Below are positions 8,406 through 17,038 of a stretch of DNA of 42,661 nucleotides, piece by piece. The position numbers and the translations under genes were made by a program. Position 1 is the first letter of the stretch, and each line of letters opens with the position of its first letter. The notes beneath the pieces were generated by a model that was not told the origin of the DNA, ran no database searches, and was given only the letters and a program-made list of their open reading frames with translations. This stretch comes from Coemansia sp. RSA 922 (taxonomy: Eukaryota > Kickxellomycota > Kickxellomycetes > Kickxellales > Kickxellaceae): positions 1 through 42,661 of the forward strand of contig JANBQS010000061.1 of NCBI GenBank assembly GCA_027577415.1. Reading direction: 5' to 3'.

Positions 8406-11400
8406 TTACTGACCAAAGTCGCTGGTCTTGACTAGTTGCGCAAACATTCCGTCTTTGGCAAGCAATTCTTTAGGTGTGCCAATTTCAGCAATGGTGCCCT
8501 TGTCCATGACAATAATGCGATCGCTGTTCATAATAGTTTCTAGGCGATGAGCAATAGTCAGCACAGTGCAATCGCTAAACTCCTTGCGAATCAGCTCTTG
8601 GACTGACTTGTCTGTCTCCAAATCGACATTGGCTGTGGCTTCATCCAGCACCACAATTTTGCGTTTGCGCATAATCACCCGACACAAACCAACTAACTGC
8701 TGTTGACCACTGCTAAAGCTTCTAAAGCAACTCTTAACAGATTTATCCAATCCATTGAACTTGAGTTGTTCTACAGGGTCTAACGTCGTGGGCATCTTCT
8801 TTAGAACAAATAGCACCACACGCTTAAGCCAACCAGCATTTTGCCACTGTTCTTTTTTGCGTATTTGATCTTTTTCATACTCAGTCTCCTCACTACCATT
8901 GCTTGAGATTACCTTGGAGGAAACTAGTTCAGACAAGTTGCACTTTACCAATGCTGCCCACATTCCCTCGACATCAAACTGATTGAGTGGATCCAAATTC
9001 CTTCTGATTGATCCACTAAATATTGATGACTCTTGGGGTATCATACCCAGTTGTGGTCTGTAGTCACCAACACCAAATTCAGAAATATCCTGTCCATCAA
9101 TCAAAATTGAGCCACTTGTATTCTCATTAATCAACCTGAACAGCACCTTAGCCAGTGAAGACTTTCCAGCGCCAGTCCGCCCAACAATACCAACCTTCTC
9201 TCCTGGGTTGATGGTCAAGTTGACGTTCTTTAGAGCGTAGTTTAGATCTGCGCCATACTTCATGCTGAAGTCGCGGAATTCAATTTTGCCATTGGGTGGC
9301 CATTGCACTGATGGCCGACAGCTATCGATTACATACGGAGCCTCTGCATCACGCTCAGCTAGATTGCGGAAGTCGTTAATCTCGGCTAGTAGCTTGAAAG
9401 TTCGTGTGGGCAACGAGGAAATAGTTTCTATTTTCCAACTGATTGCTCCACAGTTATCGCGGAACTCAGCAACATCGCCAGCCCTTATATTGTACAGGCC
9501 CAGCTTTGACATGACAATATAGACATAGAGCAGTATCGAGCGCAGTGCTGTTTTAGCAGTTGCGGACACTAAATTACTTAAATTACCGTAAGCAGGTATT
9601 ATCGTGCCAAAACGAGTTCTGTTCTCGGCACTCTGTATATAAATGTTTGTAAAGTAGGGCTCTACGCCAAAGAGACGGATCATCTGAGCTCCATTATCGA
9701 CCAAGCTTTTGTTGTGACTATGGTCATTCTTCTCTTTCTTAGCCAACTCATCTAAACAATTTTTTAATGGCGCGAAAGCGGATTTCATCGCATGGGACAC
9801 CCACCAAAACAGCGGAACACAAAAGATAAGCCAAGGGGAAGACTTTGCAATCCGGTATATCAACAAGAGGGCAGATAAGGCATCTGCACAACTATATGAC
9901 AAGTAGTGATGTACATGACTAGTAAATGTGTACATAGCGATACCATGTTCCTTGCAAATATCACTATCCTGCTTACTCTCAAAGTATGTCAATGGTGCAA
10001 ACAGCAGGCCTCTAATAAGATGGTTACCAATTTTTTGCCTGAATCCATAATTAACCAAAACATATTTCACGTGCTCCAGAAGTTTCCGCATTGAAGAGCT
10101 AGACAAACTGCTCACTGTTGTCGCTCCAATAAAAGTTAGCATCGCATTGTTATTGGCCTTAGTAGAATTAGTGTTGCCTTTTAACACATCAAGCTTGTAC
10201 ATATCAAGCATCGTTGCTGATATCTTATCGAATAACACAGTCATTACAATAGTTGCTACCATTGGAAATCCACAAATGCGAATAGCATACAAGGCATTAC
10301 TCCAGTGTGACCACTGCTTTGGGGCCTTAGAGGTATCACTAGTACTGGCTATCAAATCATTGCTCTCGTCAGTGGTACTGGTTATTTCCTTGTCATCTGA
10401 AGCTGGTGTAGCCTGTAGCTCATTGCTGGTGTTGGCAACATCTCTCAGTATTGGCTTTGTTTGTTCCTTAAACTTGAATGCAGTGTGGACTTGGGGTGTC
10501 TGCACTTTAACCAAGACACGACCATCATCCACAGTAGCAACCTGGTTGCAGAGTGGCAAAATGTTGTCTGCATTGGTAGTGACAAACCGCAGCTTATCAC
10601 CCAACAGTCCAGTGCTTAGGATGATATTGTCCAGAATATGGCGTTTGACAATAGCATCCACTGCTGACAAAGGATCATCTAAGAAATAGATGTCAGCCTT
10701 AGAATACACAGTTCTAGCCAATGCCAGGCGAGCCCTTTGACCACCAGAGATATTCATGCCATTCTCACCTATAATCGTCATGTCACCATTTAGCCACATC
10801 TCCAAGTCGTCTGTAAGTGCACAAGCACTCAACACCTTCCAGTAATAGTCTTCTTCATATTCACGCCCAAAGAGAATATTTTCACGTAACGTGCCATTCA
10901 TAATCCACGGCTGCTGCTCCAGGTATGCGATTTTGCCAACCAACCTTCCTGTTCCTTGCGTCATTTCCACTTCACTGCACATGGCCAACAGTAGTGATGT
11001 CTTTCCAGCACCAGTCTTGCCAACAATTGCGACCAATTCTCCTGCACTAGCACTCAATGAAACATTCGAGAGAACATTTCTGGCGATATTCCCTCTACCC
11101 CAGGTAAAACTACAATTGTCCATCTCTACTAATGGGCCAACCTCTGATATATCGTCTGAATGAGGTAAAGAATTGCGATAGTCGCCTTTAAGCATAGTTT
11201 CAACCCTCTGATTGCTTCTTGGAATGCGTTTAAACCCTAATACTATTCTGCGTATTTCATTCACATCGGCCTGTAATTTTTGAATAAGATAATCAACCTC
11301 AAGTATATTGGCATTGGATATACCCACATTAGATATCGCGGATGTAGAGTAGGTGTATATGGCTGCAAGTGCGCTCAACTTATTAACAAGCAAGTTGAAT

Positions 11401-12692
11401 GAGTTCAGCAGAGTCCAAACAAGCCTCATAATTGGAGCATACCATGGAAGCTTTTTACTATATGTGGAAGCTGGCTTGGGTGATAAACTTGGAAACATTT
11501 TCTCCCAAGCAAATATCTTTATGGATTTAATGCCCTTGGTTATATCAGCTATGTCTGACGCACTGCAGCTAGAGCCTTTGGGTTCACTCCAACTATACTC
11601 ACTTCCAATTAGTAACCCTAGCCCGCTATAAACAAGCTTCAGCAGATGAGGCACTATAGTCGCAATTATCACAAAGTAACCAATGTGGTTGTACAACATC
11701 CATCCTGACATTATCAAAGAAAAGAGTGAGCTGAGTAAGCGTTCAACATCTTGTGGAAGTTCGATTAAGTGCTCAATGTAATAACCAGGAGATGTAAACC
11801 CAATTAATTCCTTGCTTAGCCCCAACCTCCGTAAGGGCAAGCGGAACATCTCAATGTCAATAGCGTTGTTTGCTCTGGCCATTTTGTTCTTAATATACTG
11901 ACGTGCTACATACTGCTGGTTATTCAACAGCTGAATAATCATTATGCGTGCAACGTCTGAAACAATCATATACAAGCTATAGTTAGACAAATCTTCAACA
12001 TTGTGCAAAATGCTGCTGTTTAGTTTAATCCGAAGTAAAGGTAAGAACTGTAGCAGCAACCCGACGAGGTACACTGGAATCATTGGACGCCACATCATGC
12101 GGAAAATGGCACGCAAAACAAAATATGACTCGTTGGTGTTGATTTTAAACTCACTGTAAGCAGTGCGCAGCTGGAATCTCTCTGGAAGTGGCCAGAGATC
12201 ATCAAGTGTAACTTGGCGCAGTTTTTGCAGCTTGTAGAGATAGCGTTCTTGGGTATAGGTGATTCGAAAGGCGACTTGGCATAGCAGGGCTTTGCTTGAG
12301 GCATCAAGGTTTGCCAGCACTAGAACGCCATGTAGCAGAGCACATACTGCACTACTCCTCACTTCGTTTGGACCATTCAGTGCTCGGTAAATGCCTAATA
12401 GATGGAATACTTGAAACCAAATACAGCTAGTTGTCGAAGCAGACAGGATGAAGGACAAGAGCACGGCAGTTGAATAGAGAAGGTCAGTCCAAGCAGCTGA
12501 TAAGTGAACGGCAAGTGCAGCAAGCATAGCGCAAGCTAGAAGGGATGGCATGTTGCCTAGCCACTTGGACAATGGCGTCTTGTTGCGCAGGACTGCATAG
12601 AGCGACATGGCTGCCACAACGGCATCAGTGGCTGGAAAAGCAGAGCGCTGCAACGCCGATGTTGCTAAATAGAAATATTCCTGGATAATCAT
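8406..12692 (-). CDS. ABC transporter, ABCC/MRP-like full transporter, 1428 aa
   Basis: Membrane exporter with the layout TM block, TMD1, NBD1, TMD2, NBD2. The start is the first ATG in frame (12692, MIIQEYFYLATS); the frame is open a few codons further but only with TTG. Several hydrophobic helices fill residues 20-150 ahead of TMD1, like a shortened TMD0/L0. NBD1 has Walker A GKTGAGKT (about residue 557), Q-loop YLEQQPWIMNGTLRENI, signature ISGGQRARL (about 646) and Walker B IYFLDDPLSAVD. NBD2 has GRTGAGKSS (about 1170), PQESSIFSGSIR, signature FSSGQQQL (about 1326) and IVVLDEATANVD. Aspartate after Walker B in NBD1 but glutamate in NBD2 is the usual asymmetry of the ABCC family. The substrate cannot be predicted; conjugates or drugs are typical. 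No intron is evident. Confidence 0.93.
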   Translation of the reverse strand: MIIQEYFYLATSALQRSAFPATDAVVAAMSLYAVLRNKTPLSKWLGNMPSLLACAMLAALAVHLSAAWTDLLYSTAVLLSFILSASTTSCIWFQVFHLLGIYRALNGPNEVRSSAVCALLHGVLVLANLDASSKALLCQVAFRITYTQERYLYKLQKLRQVTLDDLWPLPERFQLRTAYSEFKINTNESYFVLRAIFRMMWRPMIPVYLVGLLLQFLPLLRIKLNSSILHNVEDLSNYSLYMIVSDVARIMIIQLLNNQQYVARQYIKNKMARANNAIDIEMFRLPLRRLGLSKELIGFTSPGYYIEHLIELPQDVERLLSSLFSLIMSGWMLYNHIGYFVIIATIVPHLLKLVYSGLGLLIGSEYSWSEPKGSSCSASDIADITKGIKSIKIFAWEKMFPSLSPKPASTYSKKLPWYAPIMRLVWTLLNSFNLLVNKLSALAAIYTYSTSAISNVGISNANILEVDYLIQKLQADVNEIRRIVLGFKRIPRSNQRVETMLKGDYRNSLPHSDDISEVGPLVEMDNCSFTWGRGNIARNVLSNVSLSASAGELVAIVGKTGAGKTSLLLAMCSEVEMTQGTGRLVGKIAYLEQQPWIMNGTLRENILFGREYEEDYYWKVLSACALTDDLEMWLNGDMTIIGENGMNISGGQRARLALARTVYSKADIYFLDDPLSAVDAIVKRHILDNIILSTGLLGDKLRFVTTNADNILPLCNQVATVDDGRVLVKVQTPQVHTAFKFKEQTKPILRDVANTSNELQATPASDDKEITSTTDESNDLIASTSDTSKAPKQWSHWSNALYAIRICGFPMVATIVMTVLFDKISATMLDMYKLDVLKGNTNSTKANNNAMLTFIGATTVSSLSSSSMRKLLEHVKYVLVNYGFRQKIGNHLIRGLLFAPLTYFESKQDSDICKEHGIAMYTFTSHVHHYLSYSCADALSALLLIYRIAKSSPWLIFCVPLFWWVSHAMKSAFAPLKNCLDELAKKEKNDHSHNKSLVDNGAQMIRLFGVEPYFTNIYIQSAENRTRFGTIIPAYGNLSNLVSATAKTALRSILLYVYIVMSKLGLYNIRAGDVAEFRDNCGAISWKIETISSLPTRTFKLLAEINDFRNLAERDAEAPYVIDSCRPSVQWPPNGKIEFRDFSMKYGADLNYALKNVNLTINPGEKVGIVGRTGAGKSSLAKVLFRLINENTSGSILIDGQDISEFGVGDYRPQLGMIPQESSIFSGSIRRNLDPLNQFDVEGMWAALVKCNLSELVSSKVISSNGSEETEYEKDQIRKKEQWQNAGWLKRVVLFVLKKMPTTLDPVEQLKFNGLDKSVKSCFRSFSSGQQQLVGLCRVIMRKRKIVVLDEATANVDLETDKSVQELIRKEFSDCTVLTIAHRLETIMNSDRIIVMDKGTIAEIGTPKELLAKDGMFAQLVKTSDFGQ

Positions 12693-13204
12693 TAAAAGCA
12701 CAAGAAGCAACTAGACGCCCAAGAAATATAGTGGATAAAAATGGAGTGAAAAAGAAAGAAAATTTCTGGCCAGCAGTGAACAGGCCTTTTAAACTTAAAA
12801 GTGTGTGTGTCCCCATCTTTAGTTGGTGGGAGGGGGAAATAATTCTATGTAATCCGAGAAAAGGCGCTTTGAAGAAAGAACTTGAGCTCCTTTGACCGGC
12901 AAGTCCATCTCTCATTGCATGTCTGAGTTGCCTCCTTTTAATTACTTTGGTGATCAGACTAATTCTGCTTCATTGTTAGAACATGAAAGATGTACTCCTA
13001 TGTGCTGCGGCTCATATGTGTTCCCACACAGGTCACTTTCAACATATATTATTTCTCTTAAACAACCTCCATTAACTCTTTCATTAAGATACGCGTATAT
13101 TACAAATATGTATAATTTGAAGCTTCTAGCCTTGCATGCAACCCAAACTACCACAGAGTATATACAATTTATATCCATTAGCAACATATCAAAAACATTG
13201 TAAA
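12693..13204. other. Upstream region of the ABC transporter gene
   Basis: AT-rich spacer. Open frames here lack motifs and proper starts. Promoter elements for the minus-strand transporter are expected here, but no clear TATA box was found at 90-130 nt. Confidence 0.4.
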
Positions 13205-13485
13205 AGAGTTACTGGAGAGCACGGTGTTGCATTCCTCCCTTGAAGCGAGTTGAGGTTGACCCAACCCCCTCATCAACTTGAACAGAAAGCTACGGAGCAC
13301 CTTGGATACCAATCAGCATAGTGCCATTGCCAGCATCAGCCAGAGAAAAGTGATAGTGTGCGCATATCGTGGGCCGCCAACTTACTACCCTTGCGGTTGG
13401 CGCTATCCATGATAGCAAGTGGCTGGGAGTCGCCGATACTCACTTCTACAGACTCGCCATTTATTTTGTTTGCCATTATCAATGG

Positions 13486-13920
13486 CTAATAGTTGAGCAT
13501 TTGTTTCACTCGCACATAGCTCATGGCAGAGATCCAGACCAAACGCGGGTCACTAGCCTTGATACCAGAAAGGTTTATGGTAGGCACTAATCCGTTGCCC
13601 ACTGACCACTCCCGAGCCTCGTCAGACCTTTCAGGAATGCTGCCAGAGTCATAGAGCTGGACTTGGTTAGTCGGCTTGACTGACTCGCACGGAGAGTAGT
13701 GCAAGTCAAGGCCAAGTCCCTTCAGCCACCCCTGTGTGTTGACTACGAGAGGGATAATCTGGCGGTTCAGATCGGCTGCACCACTAGCATACACAGGTTT
13801 GTCGCCATTGCTGCCAGCACATTTCATACGCGTAGAAGTGATGTGGTCCCTGTACACGGCCGTCGGCAGCTTGATGGCGGCAACATTGCAGTCTGGATCC
13901 AGGGCCTTAGAGCACCATAG
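13486..13920 (-). pseudogene. Fragment of a Grc3/Nol9-like polynucleotide 5'-kinase gene
   Basis: The minus strand reads IIPLVVNTQGWLKGLGLDL, followed by VKPTNQVQLYDSG. This resembles the region after the kinase core of Grc3/Nol9 proteins (consensus PLIVNT-GW-KGLG, then a PTHVVQ motif), which act in rRNA processing. The open piece is only about 123 codons. No P-loop or DxGQ motif was found upstream, where the frame closes near 13920. Downstream, HDMRTLSLFSG (another stop, then open to about 13325) might be the later DLRTL-type segment, so decayed remains may extend to about 13205. The assignment rests on family knowledge of one short motif pair and is moderate. Confidence 0.45.
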
Positions 13921-14302
13921 TGCTCATCCATGGACACGCCGCTGCCAATGGCTTCCAGTCCGTGCATATCGCCCTGTCCACTCGAATTGACCTACATACT
14001 GTTGCGAGGCAAAAAAGGTTCTCATGTTGTAGTTACAGGTAGACATGTCAGATTTGAGGTTCCCATTGCACTTGGCACCCATATTGGCATAGTTGCTCCT
14101 AGAGCTGCCTTGAATGTACACGGACCACTGTAAGCCACAAACACAGTATAGATGCCTTGGACTCTATTCTGCACTTTCTGATTCCATTTGAGAAGCGGAA
14201 TTCGCTTACTTCTCTCATTCTATTTGCTCTTATACCTAATCGCCAACACTTGTCAGACCATGGTCAAACTCATATCACTTTATTCCAAAAACAAAATATA
14301 TA
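13921..14302. other. Spacer, possibly more decayed coding DNA
   Basis: A minus-strand frame of about 65 codons (13924-14121) is open and rich in N, S and C. I recognise no family in it. It may be an older part of the neighbouring relic or chance. Confidence 0.3.
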
Positions 14303-14749
14303 CTAGAAGTTCTGCCACTCGGTAAACAACAAGCGGTGCAAGCGAGGTGCATAGGGCTTAAATGGATCTGAAGAGATATTCATTTCCATTTGGCTCATAA
14401 ACAGCTCGCGATAGACGGAATGAGGACCACTGTAGTCGAAATTGGGACATGCCAGTGCCAGTAGGAGCAGAAACACGCAGACCTTTGCATCTTTGAAATT
14501 ACTGAAGGAGCTTTCTTCAAGATGCCAACACCGGAATCGCTTGCCCATTGGCGCATAGTTTGAGATTACGTGTTCAGAAAGCATATCCAAGGTAACGCCG
14601 TCAGGAATTGGTCCCAGGCTGGGCATCGAAGTGTGTAGATCCGACAGAAGCGGGAGCGACTTTACCAGGGTACACAATATTGGGTAAATTCTTTTTAGTT
14701 CGCTATGGCTTACATATGTTTTTTTCCTACTCGATAATACGTATGGCAC
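14303..14749 (-). pseudogene. 5'-truncated L-family gene, C-terminal 140 residues
   Basis: The open frame has no ATG near its upstream end. From about 14700 it reads TLVKSLPLLSDLHTSMPSLG, then HVISNYAPMGKRFRCWHLEE, then LLLLALACPNFDYSGPH and YAPRLHRLLFTEWQNF. It is collinear with the last 130 residues of L3 and L5. The upstream end overlaps the 3' end of L1 (stop at 14727) in another frame. The likely history is a tandem L-family duplication whose 5' part was lost. Because the reading frame is still intact, the truncation may be young. A spliced link to L1 is unlikely, since L1 already has its own version of this domain. Confidence 0.75.
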
Positions 14750-16409
14750 TTAGAATTCCGCCAAGCTGAGGTGCGTATTTGCTATATGGGCCTCTTTTCA
14801 GAGCTTTAGCAACACTGGCCTTGTAATCCTGAGAGGTATATGATGTAATTTCCATCCGCCAAAGCTTGGGACATATCAGCGCGATAGGCAAAATATAGCT
14901 AACCATTGTGGGGGCGTATCTGCAGCCGATGGAATCTAATCTCCAAATATTTAAATTTATACCTGCATCGCCATATGTGGCAACTATGTGGTCAGTAAGT
15001 TCATCTTCGGCGATATCCTCCAGCTCTCCTCCAAGGCCACCAATGTTACAACTAAGCTCAACAAGGGATGGAAGTACCTTCAGTACATTTAACATATCGT
15101 AAAACATTGAACTTCCAAGTATGTCGAAGATCTTAATATTCTGGAATCCCTGGCCATGCTGCGCTGCTAATAGGCAGGCCCTCACTGGATATTGATCCCA
15201 CACTTGGAGCCTTTTTGTGGTACCCGCTAAATGGTTTAAAAACTTGCTTGTGTTGACCTCAGAACTAATGGGGGTATCCCTATTAAGATTAGGCCATTGG
15301 ACATTTACTCTCTGCAAGACTCTGTGCTTGCTTTTAAAGACCTGCTCCTGACTAAGTGTTCGGATGGTATTATCGTCCAAATATAAATACAGAGATTTTA
15401 AGGTAGCAGTGTTGCCTCGAAATAACACGTCATCATTAAATGGATAAGGTTCTTCCAGCTCCAAAGTGTTCAGCACAGGAAATGGTACCATATTGGTGGT
15501 CATTTCATTTGAAACAGAGATATCACAGAAACTTGGGCGCAATCCTAGATAAGTCAAATTTGGGTATACAACAGCATCACCATTTGCATCTTGAACTAGC
15601 CTGTCAGCAGCCGCGTTATTGATACATAAGTATTGAAGTGTACTGGCAGACTTGTGCATCAGGCTTAGGTGCATGTCTGATGGCTCGTAATAGAATAAGG
15701 AAAGCTGGGAAAGTTGTGGAATGGAGTCTATAGTCAATTGACTTTTAACATCAACTTGACACATATCGAAATGGGCATGTGTAGTGCCAGCATAGATTGC
15801 ATTTGCAAGAACTCCTAATATTTCTTCACCCAAATTTCTGTCATGATTGTTATTGTCAATGCTGCTTACTAGGCAATAGTAACTCCATAGCATATACGCC
15901 GTAGTTGCCGCTGGAGCCATTGACTTTAGTAGTTCAGCAAACTCTAGAGCATTGGCGATACCAGTGTCTTTATAATCAGTGCCATCAGTCTTAACTTTAC
16001 TTATATTGACTGTTAGCTTGTTAGCCAACGGAAACAATTTAGTGTCTCCAATATAGTCGACCAAAAGTTTGTAAGCATTTCCACTAGAAATACTAGGCAT
16101 GTTGACATTTATATGAATCTTCTTCACCAAGTTGATAGCATTATTCGGTAGACTATTACTATTAACCCACTTTGGGTGATTGAGATGCACTTCCATTTTT
16201 TCATCATTAATGGTGAGGTTTAGATCTCTCCACAGGAATTTAAGAGACTCCTGTCGCCAAGCAGAGCTCACAGTCAGCAACTCCTTTAGATAGTCCACTT
16301 GGAAGAGATAGCCATGCAAACGCGACCTTTTTGCACAAATTATCCACTTTAGAATTGAACGTAGAACGTCTATAGGAAGAGTTTGAGCTGGAGACAAGTG
16401 GCTGGACAT
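14727..16409 (-). CDS. L1: F-box/LRR-like protein, 560 aa
   Basis: The start is the ATG at 16409 (MSSHLSPAQTLPIDVLRSIL); the frame upstream is open but begins with TTG. Residues 9-70 look F-box-like: LPIDVLRSILKWI, then LLTVSSAWRQESLKFLWRDL. This suggests an SCF ubiquitin-ligase adaptor or a derived scaffold. The central part has irregular leucine-rich strands, such as TLQYLCINNAAA and YPNLTYLGLRPSF. It shares PFPVLNTLELEEPYPFNDDV and FRGNTATLKSLYL with L3 and L5. The C-terminal domain ends KYAPQLGGILSAIRIIE, equivalent to the PRLRRLLF end of its relatives. The protein is intact and seems to be a full-length, divergent family member. Target unknown. Confidence 0.75.
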   Translation of the reverse strand: MSSHLSPAQTLPIDVLRSILKWIICAKRSRLHGYLFQVDYLKELLTVSSAWRQESLKFLWRDLNLTINDEKMEVHLNHPKWVNSNSLPNNAINLVKKIHINVNMPSISSGNAYKLLVDYIGDTKLFPLANKLTVNISKVKTDGTDYKDTGIANALEFAELLKSMAPAATTAYMLWSYYCLVSSIDNNNHDRNLGEEILGVLANAIYAGTTHAHFDMCQVDVKSQLTIDSIPQLSQLSLFYYEPSDMHLSLMHKSASTLQYLCINNAAADRLVQDANGDAVVYPNLTYLGLRPSFCDISVSNEMTTNMVPFPVLNTLELEEPYPFNDDVLFRGNTATLKSLYLYLDDNTIRTLSQEQVFKSKHRVLQRVNVQWPNLNRDTPISSEVNTSKFLNHLAGTTKRLQVWDQYPVRACLLAAQHGQGFQNIKIFDILGSSMFYDMLNVLKVLPSLVELSCNIGGLGGELEDIAEDELTDHIVATYGDAGINLNIWRLDSIGCRYAPTMVSYILPIALICPKLWRMEITSYTSQDYKASVAKALKRGPYSKYAPQLGGILSAIRIIE

Positions 16410-16796
16410 AGTGGCTACTAAAGACTTGTTGAAAGGGACCAAAATATGTGGATAGCTTGGGTGAAAACAATAAATGGCTAAAAAAGTGTGGACAAGCGAA
16501 AAGAAGAATGTGGGAAGAATTCTCAAAAAAGCTCATCCAACCAATGCTGTAAAAACCTTTGGCCTCTTTTGTCAAAAGACTTTGGTTGAGCAAAGAAGGC
16601 AATGACGAGGATGTCCAGTTTTTGGCGGCCTTTGCGTCGGGGCTTTGCACATCACTCTACAAAGGAGACAAAGACAATGCTTGCCAATGCCATGATGCCA
16701 CCTGCTAGTGGACCACAAATACTACCAAGTGCAGAGCAATTGTATTTTTTATAGCATGCATAGGACAAATGTACTGTCAATAAAAAAAAGTAGATT
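16410..16796. other. Upstream region of L1
   Basis: No gene is supported. Promoter sequences for minus-strand L1 should lie here, but no clear TATA box was seen at the expected distance. Confidence 0.35.
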
Positions 16797-17005
16797 AAAT
16801 TGATAGGTTGGCTAGACGCTAATGAGCAGTGGGTGCTCGCCCACCGACCTTGCAAGCAGCCTGGGCTATGGTCAAGTAGGGAAGGTGAGGGCGGCGCCTT
16901 GGTATTTTTATTTGTTTATTTAAATTCTTATAAAATTAAATGGATATTCAGGCCAGAAAAGGGAATAACCCACTGCCTGTTAGCGTCTAGTTTACCTATC
17001 AATTT
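16797..17005. mobile_element. MITE-like element with 37-bp terminal inverted repeats
   Basis: The left end 16797-16833 and the reverse complement of the right end 16969-17005 match at 31 of 37 positions. Both start AAATTGATAGGT, then share CTAGACGCTAA, and end CAGTGGG. The element is 209 bp, has no ORF of its own and lies 34 bp past the stop codon of L2. This is the structure of a miniature inverted-repeat transposable element. No perfect target-site duplication is obvious (a TA or TTA duplication is possible but not clear). Family unknown. Confidence 0.75.
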
Positions 17006-17038
17006 CAAATAATTGTTAAAATCGAAGAACATAAAACA

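Noticed and set aside
10147..10689. Plus-strand open frames inside the ABC transporter and other large genes
   Set aside because: They are antisense shadows of genes with clear catalytic motifs.
13220..13340. A filamin-like reading (LADAGNGTMLIGIQGAP) on the minus strand
   Set aside because: Only about 25 codons, in a different frame from the neighbouring fragment and bounded by stops.
13330..13370. Match of MRTLSLF on the minus strand to the start of L3
   Set aside because: Similarity is limited to about 20 bases and does not continue into the F-box region; probably chance.
14700..14760. L1 and the truncated copy at 14303-14749 as one spliced gene
   Set aside because: L1 already contains its own complete C-terminal domain, so joining would duplicate it; no good splice sites were seen.
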